Source of the DNA: JBBSJZ01 sp041739875
Lineage (GTDB): Bacteria; Planctomycetota; Planctomycetia; Pirellulales; Pirellulaceae
Direction of reading: 5' to 3'
DNA: 64,000 nucleotides
Assembly (NCBI GenBank): GCA_041739875.1
Contig: JBGSNA010000011.1
Coordinates: forward strand, 3,990 to 67,989
Position numbers and translations under genes: made by a program. Shown here piece after piece: positions 1-8,917 of this stretch. The stretch's first letter is position 1; every line of letters starts with the position of its first letter. Under the pieces are notes generated by a model, which saw only the letters and a program-made list of their open reading frames with translations, had not been told where the DNA came from and made no database searches.

Positions 1-707
1 TCCCGACCGGTGCCGATGCGGACGAATCCGCCAACTGGAGCCAACCGAGTTGCGTCAAACAAGAACCAGCGTCCGTCGAGGTAGGCCTCAAAGAACCCAT
101 GAAAGTCAGGTGGTTGTAAGGCAACGGCATATCCTGAGACATAGCGGGCGGGAATTCCCATGGCCCGACAAAGACTAATTGCGACGTGCGCGTAGTCACG
201 GCAAACGCCGGTGCGTTGCAAAAGCACATCGCAAGCCGTTGTCGTGGGGCCAGTGCTTCCAGGCGTGTATGTCAAATGGTCAAAGGTCCAATTACAGATC
301 GCGGTCACGCGGGAATAACCTCTGAGGAGACTGCCAAACTCCTCCGCAGCAAAGCGAAACAGCTTGTCGGATTCGCAGTACCGGCTCGGATTCAGATACG
401 CCAAAACCTCGCCTGGTAAGTTTTCATAGTCGACTTCTCCAACGTCGGTCGCATCCACTTCTTCAAGATGCAAATCCACTCTCGCTTGATAGCGGATCGT
501 TAACTCGCCGGGCATCGCATTGAGTCGCAGAAGTCGATTGCCGAGCGGCCCAACCGCGCAGTCTTCTACTTTATGAAATGGAGAGACTTCCACACTCTCA
601 TTCGTTGCGGATTGATGATCATTCAGCGCGACCGAAATGTTTAGTAAAAAGGTCGTGGGTGACATGACGGTGTAGTGGAGTTGGCTGCCAACTTGAATCT
701 GTTTCAT
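1..707 (-). CDS. Transglutaminase-like cysteine protease family protein (partial, C-terminus outside window)
   Basis: About 235 residues are present, beginning at an ATG (MKQIQVGSQL) and running off the window edge with no stop, so the C-terminus is missing. The N-terminal ~120 residues form a beta-rich domain typical of bacterial transglutaminase-like proteins. The catalytic core follows: the Cys in GVCRDYAH, the His in DFHGFFEAYL and the Asp in FDATR give the complete Cys-His-Asp triad order. No signal peptide is visible, so a cytoplasmic location is likely. Members act as peptidases or amidases, but the substrate of this one is unknown. It lies 40 bp downstream of the response regulator gene on the same strand and could be cotranscribed. 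Family assignment is firm; function is not. Confidence 0.85.
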   Translation of the reverse strand, partial: MKQIQVGSQLHYTVMSPTTFLLNISVALNDHQSATNESVEVSPFHKVEDCAVGPLGNRLLRLNAMPGELTIRYQARVDLHLEEVDATDVGEVDYENLPGEVLAYLNPSRYCESDKLFRFAAEEFGSLLRGYSRVTAICNWTFDHLTYTPGSTGPTTTACDVLLQRTGVCRDYAHVAISLCRAMGIPARYVSGYAVALQPPDFHGFFEAYLDGRWFLFDATRLAPVGGFVRIGTGR

Positions 708-747
708 CGAAATACTTCGGTGGTGAAGGTGGTTTTGATTTGGTTCG

Positions 748-1143
748 TTAAGGTGCGACGGTTTGGCAAGCAGATGTGGAGTCACCAACTAGTTCGCTGA
801 TCTGGCGAACTAGTTTGTCGAAATCAACCGGTTTGGCGTGAAATGCGTTGCAGCCAGCCGCAACGGCTCGAGCTTGATCACCTGGTAAAGCATAGGCAGT
901 CAGCGCAATGACGGGTGTTCGTTTCGCTGGGTCAGCAGCACGAATCTGCATGGTCGCCTCGTAGCCATCGAGTTCGGGCATGTTGACATCCATTAGTATG
1001 AGCGACGGCAACGACTGTGCGGCAACAAGCACGGCCTCGAGACCGTTCTTGGCCGTCAGCACCGCGAAACCACGCTTCCGCAAATGGCGGACCATCATTT
1101 CGCGGATGTCTTCATTGTCGTCGACGAGGAGGATCGTAGTCAT
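748..1143 (-). CDS. Single-domain response regulator (CheY-like receiver)
   Basis: The protein has 131 residues and consists of one receiver domain. The acidic pair is D8/D9 (LLVDDNED), the phospho-acceptor is D52 (LILMDVNMPELDG), the switch residue is T82 (ALTAYA) and the conserved Lys is K104 (HAKPVD). There is no output domain, so it probably works by protein contact, as CheY, Spo0F or DivK do. I chose the ATG that opens MTTILLVDDN; a longer in-frame start 66 bp upstream would add a tail that is not receiver-like and would overlap the gene before it. No histidine kinase is present in the window. It sits 55 bp after the AI-2E family gene, so the two may be cotranscribed. Confidence 0.92.
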   Translation of the reverse strand: MTTILLVDDNEDIREMMVRHLRKRGFAVLTAKNGLEAVLVAAQSLPSLILMDVNMPELDGYEATMQIRAADPAKRTPVIALTAYALPGDQARAVAAGCNAFHAKPVDFDKLVRQISELVGDSTSACQTVAP

Positions 1144-1198
1144 GGTTAGTTTGCAAAATTTGGGTGTAATGCCATTCGCAGTGAGCTTTTGGCTACGT

Positions 1199-3133
1199 TT
1201 AAGCTTCAACCAAGGGTTCGGGTTGTTGGTTTGATACGGCGGTGACGCTTGCGCGGCGCCTTAACATGGATTCAATCTTGGATCGAGTTTGTGAGTAAGA
1301 CGTTGTCACGAATGATGCACCTGACTTGCGAAATTTGATGAACAGTCTGTCAAAGCTCTTGAACTTGCCGAGACAACAAATCAAGACGGGGCCAGCGTAG
1401 CCTTGGCTGCGTATGGACTTGCAAAGGTATCGGGCTTGAGCAAAACCGCCTTTAGGCAGGACCACAATGACGACGACGGCTGGGTCCCGATTCACAATTC
1501 TCCGGCCAATGTCATCAGGCAGTAAGTCGTCTTCCATGCTCTCGAGAACAAAGTGCTTGCGTCCTCCAAGGCGAAGCAGATTCAGGATTAACGTTTCGCT
1601 GAAATGGTGCGATGCGCAGCCGATGACGGTTGGCAAGTTGGGTAAATCGACGCTCGCGTGGTCTTCTCCCGAGTCAACGCCATCATACAGTTCTGAAATC
1701 AAGCCGCCTGACATTGCAAAGAGACGATTGGCATCTGAATCGGAAAGATGGTCGGCATCGTGATCCATTCGAATTCGCTTCAGCACGGGCACGAGCACTC
1801 TGTCGCAGGTCGCGTCGAGGTGGTACTCATCCACATGCTGTCGGAGCATTTCGCTGGCACGGTGTTCATCGCTGGCAAGCATCCTTTGATACAACCGCAT
1901 CGACGGCCTGACCACTACCTCTTCACCAAGTAGAGTCGCGAGGATTTTGAAGCGAGGTACATAACGCCCAAGCACCACCAAGCAAACCGTCAATGGTGTT
2001 GACAAAAGTAAACCAACAGGTCCCCATAACCATCCCCAGAAAACGGCTGCAACGATCACGGCGACTGCCGATATGCCTGTGCTGGTGCCGTAAAGCCACG
2101 GCTCCAGGACGTTGTTGCTGAGTAATTCCATCGTGATGATGAGCGTTAGCACCGCTAGAAATACGCTATAGCCAGGGAATACTGACAGTGCGATCACGAG
2201 TGGGAAAATGGCGGAAACGGTTGGACCAATGTATGGCACAAAACGCAAACAAGTCGCCAAAACACCCCAAAGAATCACGTTTGGGAACGAGCCGTTGTCG
2301 GTCATTGCGCCACCAATTAGAGAGAGTCCAATGGTTAGAACAAAACCATACGAAGTGTTAACGATTGTTTGGGCAATCAAATAGCGACTGATTCGACCAG
2401 CGGCTTCGTCGAGTGCTTCGGTCGTGGTGACGTAGTTGCCGTGGCTGACGACTGCGATAATGCGATCTCGCAAATCCTCTCGGTGGATTAACATGAATAA
2501 TGCAAAAACACTGACAAGCCCAGCCGTCGCGAGTGGGCTCAGCACCGTGCCCGCTGTCGTGGCCCAAGACGCCAGAGGCAAGTCATCCTTGACTTGTTGA
2601 ACGTAGAGCGGCGACTTCGCGGATGCTCCGTCGTTGGGTTGAGCGGTTTCTTTTTCTCCGCTCGCCGGCAGCAACTTGGAGGTCCATTCTTGCCAGCTCG
2701 ATTTCGGTTCTGGACTGGCAGTTGGGGTTTCAGCACCTTCCTCCATTGCCGTGGACATTTCTTGGGCAAGTTTATCAAGTGATCCGCCGACTCCTGTTGT
2801 CATCCCTGCAAAGCTCTTTGCTTTGGCAACTAGCTCGTCCCTGTGCTCTGGTAGGTCTCCGACCATCGCGGTCAATTCCCGACCAATTAAGGTGAAGCCG
2901 CCAGCCAGCAAGATGAATGCGAATGCCGCCGTCGAGACCACTGCGACGACGTTGGGAACCTTCAATCGCTCAAGACGATTCACGATGGGACTGAGCAAGA
3001 ATGACAGCAGAAGACCGAGCGCCAACGGAATGAACACGTCGCGGGCAAAGAATAATGCGGTCACGCTCAACACGACGGCTAAAAGTTGAGCCACCGCAGA
3101 AATGGTCGCAAGTTCGGTTTTGGGTCGTGCCAT
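1199..3133 (-). CDS. AI-2E family transporter (UPF0118/PerM) with C-terminal Rossmann-like extension
   Basis: This 644-residue integral membrane protein belongs to the AI-2E/PerM permease family. Residues 1-90 hold the first hydrophobic helices. A charged soluble insert rich in Ser, Glu and Pro covers roughly residues 85-185. The remaining membrane helices, including the family-typical VPYIGPTVSAIFP segment, extend to about residue 385. The family is usually around 350 residues; this one carries an extra ~250-residue cytoplasmic tail. In the tail, VIGCASHHFSETL, VVVIVVLPKGGFAQARYLC and GPVLICCLGK look like the alternating strands of a B12-binding-type Rossmann fold, without the cobalamin-ligating DxHxxG motif. 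The substrate is unknown: family members include quorum-signal exporters and Na+/H+ antiporters. A receiver-domain gene follows directly. Confidence 0.88.
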   Translation of the reverse strand: MARPKTELATISAVAQLLAVVLSVTALFFARDVFIPLALGLLLSFLLSPIVNRLERLKVPNVVAVVSTAAFAFILLAGGFTLIGRELTAMVGDLPEHRDELVAKAKSFAGMTTGVGGSLDKLAQEMSTAMEEGAETPTASPEPKSSWQEWTSKLLPASGEKETAQPNDGASAKSPLYVQQVKDDLPLASWATTAGTVLSPLATAGLVSVFALFMLIHREDLRDRIIAVVSHGNYVTTTEALDEAAGRISRYLIAQTIVNTSYGFVLTIGLSLIGGAMTDNGSFPNVILWGVLATCLRFVPYIGPTVSAIFPLVIALSVFPGYSVFLAVLTLIITMELLSNNVLEPWLYGTSTGISAVAVIVAAVFWGWLWGPVGLLLSTPLTVCLVVLGRYVPRFKILATLLGEEVVVRPSMRLYQRMLASDEHRASEMLRQHVDEYHLDATCDRVLVPVLKRIRMDHDADHLSDSDANRLFAMSGGLISELYDGVDSGEDHASVDLPNLPTVIGCASHHFSETLILNLLRLGGRKHFVLESMEDDLLPDDIGRRIVNRDPAVVVIVVLPKGGFAQARYLCKSIRSQGYAGPVLICCLGKFKSFDRLFIKFRKSGASFVTTSYSQTRSKIESMLRRRASVTAVSNQQPEPLVEA

Positions 3134-3544
3134 TCAAGCCTTCGTCTGTCTGAAGAGAGGTCGTAACCACGCGCGTCAAGCTTGTGAACGTTCGTCGATC
3201 GAGTTGAAACACGTTGACCGAGCAGCCTCGCTAGTGCCTAACTCCCTAGTGCCTAAACTGAAACTAGTGCTTTGTCAGAAACCAGTGCTCAAGTGAAAGC
3301 GTGCTTGTTGAGATCGTCTTTGCGAGATAACTCTGACTCATTCCACACAAAGCCGCTGCTTACGCAATTGCCGTGCCACGGTGCGTGTAACAGCTTGCGA
3401 ATTGCGGTTCGAGTGAGTGCCCTCAGGAGAATCACCGCGATCGGAATCGATTCAAGTCGTGGCTATTCTTGTCGCCGAACGAGTTCTGGCTGCAGTTCGA
3501 GTCGCATTCGACTACACAAATCCCAACTGATCGTCGCACGTTTG
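3134..3544. other. Intergenic region with short degenerate direct repeats
   Basis: This 411-bp region lies upstream of the AI-2E transporter and downstream of the sucrose operon. At 3231-3290 it holds four imperfect copies of an AGTGC-centred element (ctagtgcctaa at 3231, ctagtgcctaaa at 3246, ctagtgc at 3264, ccagtgctc at 3282) spaced 15 to 19 bp. They could be operator-like sites for the transporter gene or simply a decayed tandem duplication. No credible coding sequence, RNA gene or strong terminator was seen. Confidence 0.4.
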
Positions 3545-4354
3545 TTACGATTTCAGGAAATGTCTGAGTCCCTCGAGCACGCCGCTCGTCGCGTGAGCCC
3601 GACAGAGGATCAATCGGTCACTCCAGTCATTGATTCTGTGGACACGCCTAACTTGATCGACGACGGAACTCTCCGCGTTTCCGACGACAATACTTCGATA
3701 TCCTGCAGTTAGCGCTGCAACGTCGTTTCCAGAATCGCCCGCGAAGAGAATGCTTTCGTGGTCGCTTTGCGTATAAGCGGCCCACCAGCGGAGTGCGTAT
3801 GCTTTGGATACGCCAGCAGGCAACAGATCGATAAGTCCAATACCGGTGAATGGATCGATACTGGAAATGATGCGGTACGGCAAGCTCGTGAGCTTCAATC
3901 CTTGACTTAGCTTTCGGACTGCTCCGTCAACCATGTTGGCATCACAGTAATAGCTGATTTTAAATTGCGTTTGCCTCTCGGATTCCTGTAGCTTCAAGTC
4001 CACAAGTTCGCTGATCTGCTGTACAACAGCATCACGAGAATGATCACCGACAATGTCAAACAATTGCTGTGTGTATGCACCCAATGCCTTGTACGCGCCG
4101 GAGTCGTTGATGTGATAGATCGAAGCGCCCACGTCACAGATTAACCAGGGAGGCGAGGGGAGTTCGGAGGAGCGTATCGCCTCCAAAACCAATTCCAGAT
4201 GCCGCCCCGTCACATACATCAAAGTGATGTTGTTTTTATCTAGCTCCGCTTGGATCGCATGCAAGTCCTTCCGGTTTTGCGGATTACTCGCCATCGGAAT
4301 GAAGGTTCCATCCATGTCGGTAGCGAGCACACTCGCTTTGATTCGTTCAGACAC
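3545..4354 (-). CDS. spp: Sucrose-6-phosphate phosphatase-like HAD hydrolase
   Basis: The protein has 269 residues and is of HAD subclass IIB. Motif I is ATDMDGTF with nucleophile D13 and acid/base D15; the metal-binding motif GDSGND lies at 206-211. FKISYYCDA around residue 131 matches the S6PP cap region and resembles the FKISYDID segment in the phosphatase domain of the upstream synthase. The expected reaction is sucrose-6F-phosphate to sucrose plus phosphate, in the cytoplasm. The start codon is GTG and overlaps the end of the amylosucrase gene by 8 nt, which indicates translational coupling in the sucrose operon. The synthase already carries a phosphatase domain with intact motifs, so the operon encodes two phosphatases. 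A mannosyl- or glucosyl-glycerate phosphatase activity cannot be excluded. Confidence 0.82.
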   Translation of the reverse strand: MSERIKASVLATDMDGTFIPMASNPQNRKDLHAIQAELDKNNITLMYVTGRHLELVLEAIRSSELPSPPWLICDVGASIYHINDSGAYKALGAYTQQLFDIVGDHSRDAVVQQISELVDLKLQESERQTQFKISYYCDANMVDGAVRKLSQGLKLTSLPYRIISSIDPFTGIGLIDLLPAGVSKAYALRWWAAYTQSDHESILFAGDSGNDVAALTAGYRSIVVGNAESSVVDQVRRVHRINDWSDRLILCRAHATSGVLEGLRHFLKS

Positions 4355-6353
4355 GTGCGAGCCAAACGTATTGGTAGGGTTCTAAAACTAAGTCTTCGCT
4401 TGTCGCGAAAGTCTCGGCAGTGATTGCGTCTTGAAAGAAACGCCCAAGTCCAGCCGTGCGCAGCGTATTCCCACTGATCGACTGCGAGAATTCGGAGAAG
4501 TTTGCAGCAACAATTAAGCGATGGCCATCGTGTTGTCGCAAAAAGCTAAGAACGTGCGGGTTGTTGCAAGTTACCAAATCCATCTCTTGTCCTGCCAACG
4601 CTGGCAGCGATTTACGGACCTGAATCATTCGCTGCAGACGGCGAAAAATCGACTTCCGAATCGATCCGTCACGCGATGCGAACTTCTCTCCGAGATCGTC
4701 TAAGAAATCCCAATGCATTCTTGGCCGGTGCACCCAACGGGTGTCGCCCGCCTTGGCAGGGTCTTTTACGAAGTCGTAGTCGTTTAGAATACCCCACTCT
4801 TCGCCCAGATAGATCAAAGGAATTCCGCCAATGCTAAGCGTCACGCTTTGCAGCAGCAGCATACGGCGGATGCTCAATTCACGCTGCTCTTGTGAATCTC
4901 GCTCGATCGCAAGTTCCAATCCCGCTAGCGATGCAAGAGTTCCAGCGATGCGCATATCACCTGTTTGCACGTTCTCTTGAAAGGGGACGCCTCGCGCAAA
5001 CGAACCAGGGAATTGTCCGGTATAAAATCGATTCAAGAATTGGCGATGATCGTAGGCATTGATGCCCAACGCTGCCGCATCCGCATCGTCAAACGTCCAT
5101 CCGATATCATCGTGGCAACGCAGATAATTGACCCAAGCGGTATGGACAGGCAACTGATGTCGGTGACTAAGCGAGCGCACCAACAATTGGGTCGATCGTG
5201 TCGCCAAAGACTCCCATAATAACGCCATTAGCGTGGGATTGTAGGAGATTTGGCATTCTTCTGGGCTGACGTACTTTACAACATCATCGGGATGCACGAT
5301 CGCCTCAGATTTGAACAGCAAACCCGGAGTCGCGATTCGAGCTAACTTGTTGAAAGTGCGGATCAGTGTGTGTGCCTTCGGCAAATTTTCGCAGCTCGTC
5401 CCCATCTCCTTCCAGATGAATGCAACGGCATCGAGTCGCAAGACATCGACTCCTGTGTTTGCGATAAAGAACATTTCTTCAAGCATCGCACGAAACACAG
5501 CAGGATTACTGTAGTTTAGATCCCATTGGAAGCTGTTGAATGTGGTCCAGACACATTGCCCCATTCCGTCATGCCAAGTGAAGTTACCGCGTCGCACCGT
5601 CGGGAAAATTTCTCGAAGAGTTTCCTCATATTGATTCGGTACAGTGCGATCTGGAAAGATGTAGTAGAAGTTTTGGTATTCGCGATTTCCGGATTGAGCG
5701 AGCTTGGCCCACTCGTGGTCGTCCGAAGTGTGATTGAAGACGAAGTCCAGCACCAACGTGATACCTGCCGCACGTAATGCAATGGCCAGCGATCTCAAAT
5801 CGTCGATCGTTCCTAGTCGTGGGTCAACACTTCGATAATTGCTGATTGCGTAGCCACCATCGTTGTCACCAGGACGCACTGCAAACAATGGCATCAAGTG
5901 CAAATAAGTGAGCCCAAGTTCTTGAAAATAATCGATGCAGTCGCGAAGCCGGCTGAGGTTCTCGCTAAACAGATCGACATACAACGCACCGCCGACGATT
6001 TTCTCAGTCGCAAACCACTCCGGCTCATTGATTCGCTGTCGATCAAACTCTCGTAGCGTTTCGGGGCGTTGAATCCAAGCGCGGGCGACGGTGAGTAGGA
6101 TTTGTTCCAGGTGGTAAAAGAAGTCGTAGCGTTCGCCATACAATTCGAACAAACGCTCAAACAACTCGGGCCAGTGCAGAGCCAATCTCCCATCGAATTC
6201 ATGCCTCAGGCGTTCGTCAACCTGTTCGGACCGCCACAGTTCATCGAGTCGAGGAAGGAGACGGCGAAGCGACAAATCGGCCTTGAATCGTATTTCACTA
6301 GGCACATCGACGGCTCCATTACTCTGTGGTCGGCGATGGTTCGATTCGATCAT
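4347..6353 (-). CDS. ams: Amylosucrase (GH13 family)
   Basis: The protein has 668 residues, close to the ~630-650 usual for amylosucrases. The N-terminal all-helical domain (about 1-110) precedes the GH13 barrel. Visible motifs are LDFVFNHTSDDHEW (region I), GVDVLRLDAV with nucleophile D308, FKSEAIVHPDD with acid/base E350, and LRCHDDIGW with transition-state Asp D416. The enzyme transfers glucose from sucrose to an alpha-1,4-glucan and releases fructose, or it hydrolyses sucrose. It begins 35 nt inside the end of the sucrose-phosphate synthase gene and overlaps the phosphatase gene, so synthesis and use of sucrose are encoded together. Known sucrose clusters in methanotrophs also combine sps, spp and ams. 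A close alternative is sucrose hydrolase, a subfamily hard to separate by eye. Confidence 0.88.
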   Translation of the reverse strand: MIESNHRRPQSNGAVDVPSEIRFKADLSLRRLLPRLDELWRSEQVDERLRHEFDGRLALHWPELFERLFELYGERYDFFYHLEQILLTVARAWIQRPETLREFDRQRINEPEWFATEKIVGGALYVDLFSENLSRLRDCIDYFQELGLTYLHLMPLFAVRPGDNDGGYAISNYRSVDPRLGTIDDLRSLAIALRAAGITLVLDFVFNHTSDDHEWAKLAQSGNREYQNFYYIFPDRTVPNQYEETLREIFPTVRRGNFTWHDGMGQCVWTTFNSFQWDLNYSNPAVFRAMLEEMFFIANTGVDVLRLDAVAFIWKEMGTSCENLPKAHTLIRTFNKLARIATPGLLFKSEAIVHPDDVVKYVSPEECQISYNPTLMALLWESLATRSTQLLVRSLSHRHQLPVHTAWVNYLRCHDDIGWTFDDADAAALGINAYDHRQFLNRFYTGQFPGSFARGVPFQENVQTGDMRIAGTLASLAGLELAIERDSQEQRELSIRRMLLLQSVTLSIGGIPLIYLGEEWGILNDYDFVKDPAKAGDTRWVHRPRMHWDFLDDLGEKFASRDGSIRKSIFRRLQRMIQVRKSLPALAGQEMDLVTCNNPHVLSFLRQHDGHRLIVAANFSEFSQSISGNTLRTAGLGRFFQDAITAETFATSEDLVLEPYQYVWLARV

Positions 6354-8496
6354 TCGGGATCACGATATTGTCTAAAAAGTTGTAGTACTCGATGCCCTCG
6401 AGAATTCCGCGAGCATGATGCCCGCTGGCGAAATAAACACGGGGTTGGTTTCGCAGTCCTTCAAGTTCAGGGCTGTAATTTCCGACCACAACACCCAGTG
6501 TCCGGCCCAACAGCATTCCAGCATCGTTGCCCGAGTCGCCTGCGACTAGTACATTGTCCGGCGAAAAACCCCATTTCCATAGCACGTGTCGCATCGATAG
6601 GTCGCTTCCTCCACGAACCGGAATGACATCGAGGTACATTCCTAGAGATAGAACGACTTTGGCTCGAAGTCCCGCTTCGCGAAGCTGTTTTTTGATTGCG
6701 GCAATACTTGGCGATTTCTCAAAGTCGATATCGTAACTGATTTTGAACTCGGACTGATTCTCACTGGGTTGTCGGCATAAGCCAGGTAGCTCAGCCAGTA
6801 TCGCGTCGATCTGCTTGGGTTTCCACTCATAGCCGATCTGCTTTCTCCAGCTGTGATCGGCCGTCAGCATTTCCCCGTAATGCAACTGGGTACCGGCATC
6901 GGTGTCGATTAAATCTGGTTTAGGCAAGCCGAGTTCCTCCACAAGCTTCATCGCGCTATCGAGTCGTCGCCCGGTTGCAATCCCGAATCCGATGTTGTCG
7001 TGTTCGCGAAGTAGTTCGTTGAACTCAGCCAACGAATCCGAATCGCCTGTAAGCGTGTTGTCCAGATCCGTAATAATCAGTCGATCGAATTCTGGCAAGT
7101 TTCGTTCTCGTGATCGATTTGCCAGTGCAGGTTTCGGGGAATGTTGGAGGATATCATCCAAGTCACGCAGGTATCGCGTCGCATGCTTACTCCAGGTGTA
7201 GTGTTTCCGTGTGCCAACGATACCCGCATCGGACCATTGTTGCCAATGATCGGGTTCGGTCAGAACTCGCAATAATGCATGTTCGATTGCATTCGAATCA
7301 AATGGATCAACCAGCAGTCCGTTGTTGCAATTTCCAATGATGTCGCGAGGCCCGCCGTCATTCGTCGCAACAATCGGCAATCCGGTCGCGCCGGCTTCCA
7401 GCAGCGTCAAGCCGAAGGGTTCTGTCAACGCCGGGTTGATAAAGACACCGCGCCCTTTCACGGCCAGGCGATACAGGTCAGGAACATCTTGCGGTGTATG
7501 GTTTTTGGGGTAAGCGACGCTTCCGTACAGATCATATTTGTCAATTAAGTAAATGATGTCATTAATGACTTGCTGTTGGGACTTAGGGAGAGTTCGCAAA
7601 TCATCGCGAGCCCCTAAAACCATGACCAAATTCGCGATTTCGCTTAGTTGGGAGCTTTCACCATACACCTGAACGAGCTTTTCCAGATTTTTTCGTTCGT
7701 CTGGGCGTGCCATCGCCAAAATCATTGGCTTGGACGGATTTCGTAGAAAACGCTTCAGCTCATCCCCGATCGGTGATTCAGCAAAGTGCTCATCCGGCGG
7801 CGAAAAGTTTGTCAGGTCGACACCCGGCGGGATCACTTCCATGCGAGACGGTTGATAATGATCGTACAATTCGTATTGATCACTCACTTCCTGTTCTGTG
7901 CTGGTAACAACCATCGAAGCCGTCTCAAGTGCAATTTCCTCGGCTTCGGTCCTCAATGCAAACTTGTATTTCTTCTCAAGCATTTCTGGCGAGGTTTTAT
8001 CACAAGTCATTCGTTGGCGTTTTACACGACCGAGTGAGTGTCCAGTGAATATAAAAGGAATGTGAAGTAATTGAGCCAACTGTGCCCCTGCCAAGCCTGC
8101 GTCGGCATAGTGTCCATGAAGAATGTCCGGCAATCCGGTGCGGCGAAAATGAACAAGTGTTTGATCCACGAACATTTCAAGATAGGGCCACAGTGCCTCT
8201 TTCTTTAAATAGCGTTTGGGTCCGAATGGAATTCGAACGATTTTCGCTTTGTCGGAGATGGGTTCGTGCAGCTGCGCATAATCCTCACTGACTTTTGGAT
8301 CGATGATCTGACGCGTGAGCAGCTCGACTGCTCCGACATTCGGATGTGAAGCTAACTCGCGAGTTAGTTCTAGCACGTACTTAACCTGCCCGCCTGTATC
8401 AGAGTCGCATCCGAGCTCCGCGTCCTTGGCTCGAATCAGCCCATGGAGGCTGATGAGCGTGATTTTCAACTTGGTTTCTCGTTCTAACAATCTCAT
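6319..8496 (-). CDS. sps: Bidomain sucrose-phosphate synthase (GT4 glycosyltransferase plus HAD phosphatase)
   Basis: The protein has 725 residues. Residues 10-450 form a GT-B glycosyltransferase of family GT4: LISLHGLI at the start, the SDTGGQVKY loop at 32-40, R264 and K269 in MARPDERKN for donor phosphate binding, and the E359-x7-E367 motif in TEPFGLTLLEAG. Residues ~470-700 form a HAD-IIB phosphatase domain with D477, D479 and T481 in ITDLDNTL and GDSGND at 653-658. The nucleophile and acid Asp are present, so the domain could be active. The reaction joins UDP- or ADP-glucose and fructose-6-phosphate to sucrose-6-phosphate, followed by dephosphorylation. Sucrose is a likely compatible solute or carbon store. 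It is the first gene of the operon, and the downstream gene overlaps it by 35 nt. Confidence 0.9.
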   Translation of the reverse strand: MRLLERETKLKITLISLHGLIRAKDAELGCDSDTGGQVKYVLELTRELASHPNVGAVELLTRQIIDPKVSEDYAQLHEPISDKAKIVRIPFGPKRYLKKEALWPYLEMFVDQTLVHFRRTGLPDILHGHYADAGLAGAQLAQLLHIPFIFTGHSLGRVKRQRMTCDKTSPEMLEKKYKFALRTEAEEIALETASMVVTSTEQEVSDQYELYDHYQPSRMEVIPPGVDLTNFSPPDEHFAESPIGDELKRFLRNPSKPMILAMARPDERKNLEKLVQVYGESSQLSEIANLVMVLGARDDLRTLPKSQQQVINDIIYLIDKYDLYGSVAYPKNHTPQDVPDLYRLAVKGRGVFINPALTEPFGLTLLEAGATGLPIVATNDGGPRDIIGNCNNGLLVDPFDSNAIEHALLRVLTEPDHWQQWSDAGIVGTRKHYTWSKHATRYLRDLDDILQHSPKPALANRSRERNLPEFDRLIITDLDNTLTGDSDSLAEFNELLREHDNIGFGIATGRRLDSAMKLVEELGLPKPDLIDTDAGTQLHYGEMLTADHSWRKQIGYEWKPKQIDAILAELPGLCRQPSENQSEFKISYDIDFEKSPSIAAIKKQLREAGLRAKVVLSLGMYLDVIPVRGGSDLSMRHVLWKWGFSPDNVLVAGDSGNDAGMLLGRTLGVVVGNYSPELEGLRNQPRVYFASGHHARGILEGIEYYNFLDNIVIPNDRIEPSPTTE

Positions 8497-8749
8497 TTCA
8501 TGTTCATCAATGGATCAATGTATTTTGCGGTCGCAGTGAAGAGAGCCGATGGGACGTTCGTGTTGCGGCAACCTTTCAACCTCAGTTACGTCAACCTCAG
8601 TTCCAACAAAATGCGAATGTATCCAAGGGTCGCTAGGCGCGCAGTATTTCACGCGTACAGCATTTCGTGCTTTCGATTGATCTCTTGTTACGCTGCGGCA
8701 GACCGAATGTCATGCCGCACACGCTTCCGAACGTTGCACGGATATGGCC

Positions 8750-8917
8750 TCATGCGATGGGGCCACGACGTCCCATGACGAGCCCGATGATAAATAGGAC
8801 CAAGAACACGAAAAAAAGAATCTTTGCAATGCTGGCGGCGGTACCGGCAACAACGCCAAAACCGAGGACGCCAGCTATCAATGCGATTACTAAAAAGGTT
8901 AGGGCCCAACTCAACAT
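8750..8917 (-). CDS. DUF1328 family small membrane protein (YtjA-like)
   Basis: The protein has 55 residues and is almost entirely hydrophobic: two helices (about residues 4-22 and 30-48), with Gly-rich GVLGFGVVAGTAASIAK between them and a final GRRGPIA. Size and pattern match DUF1328. A good ribosome binding site (GGAG, 6 nt before the ATG) decides this start; a longer frame running up to 9028 has no support. Members are found next to stress genes, but the function is unknown. The neighbouring sucrose operon and mechanosensitive channel fit osmotic stress, although that is only an inference. Confidence 0.85.
   Translation of the reverse strand: MLSWALTFLVIALIAGVLGFGVVAGTAASIAKILFFVFLVLFIIGLVMGRRGPIA

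Noticed and set aside
3272..3712. 146-codon plus-strand frame overlapping the end of the phosphatase gene
   Set aside because: Half of it is antisense to a good gene and the rest has no protein-like features.
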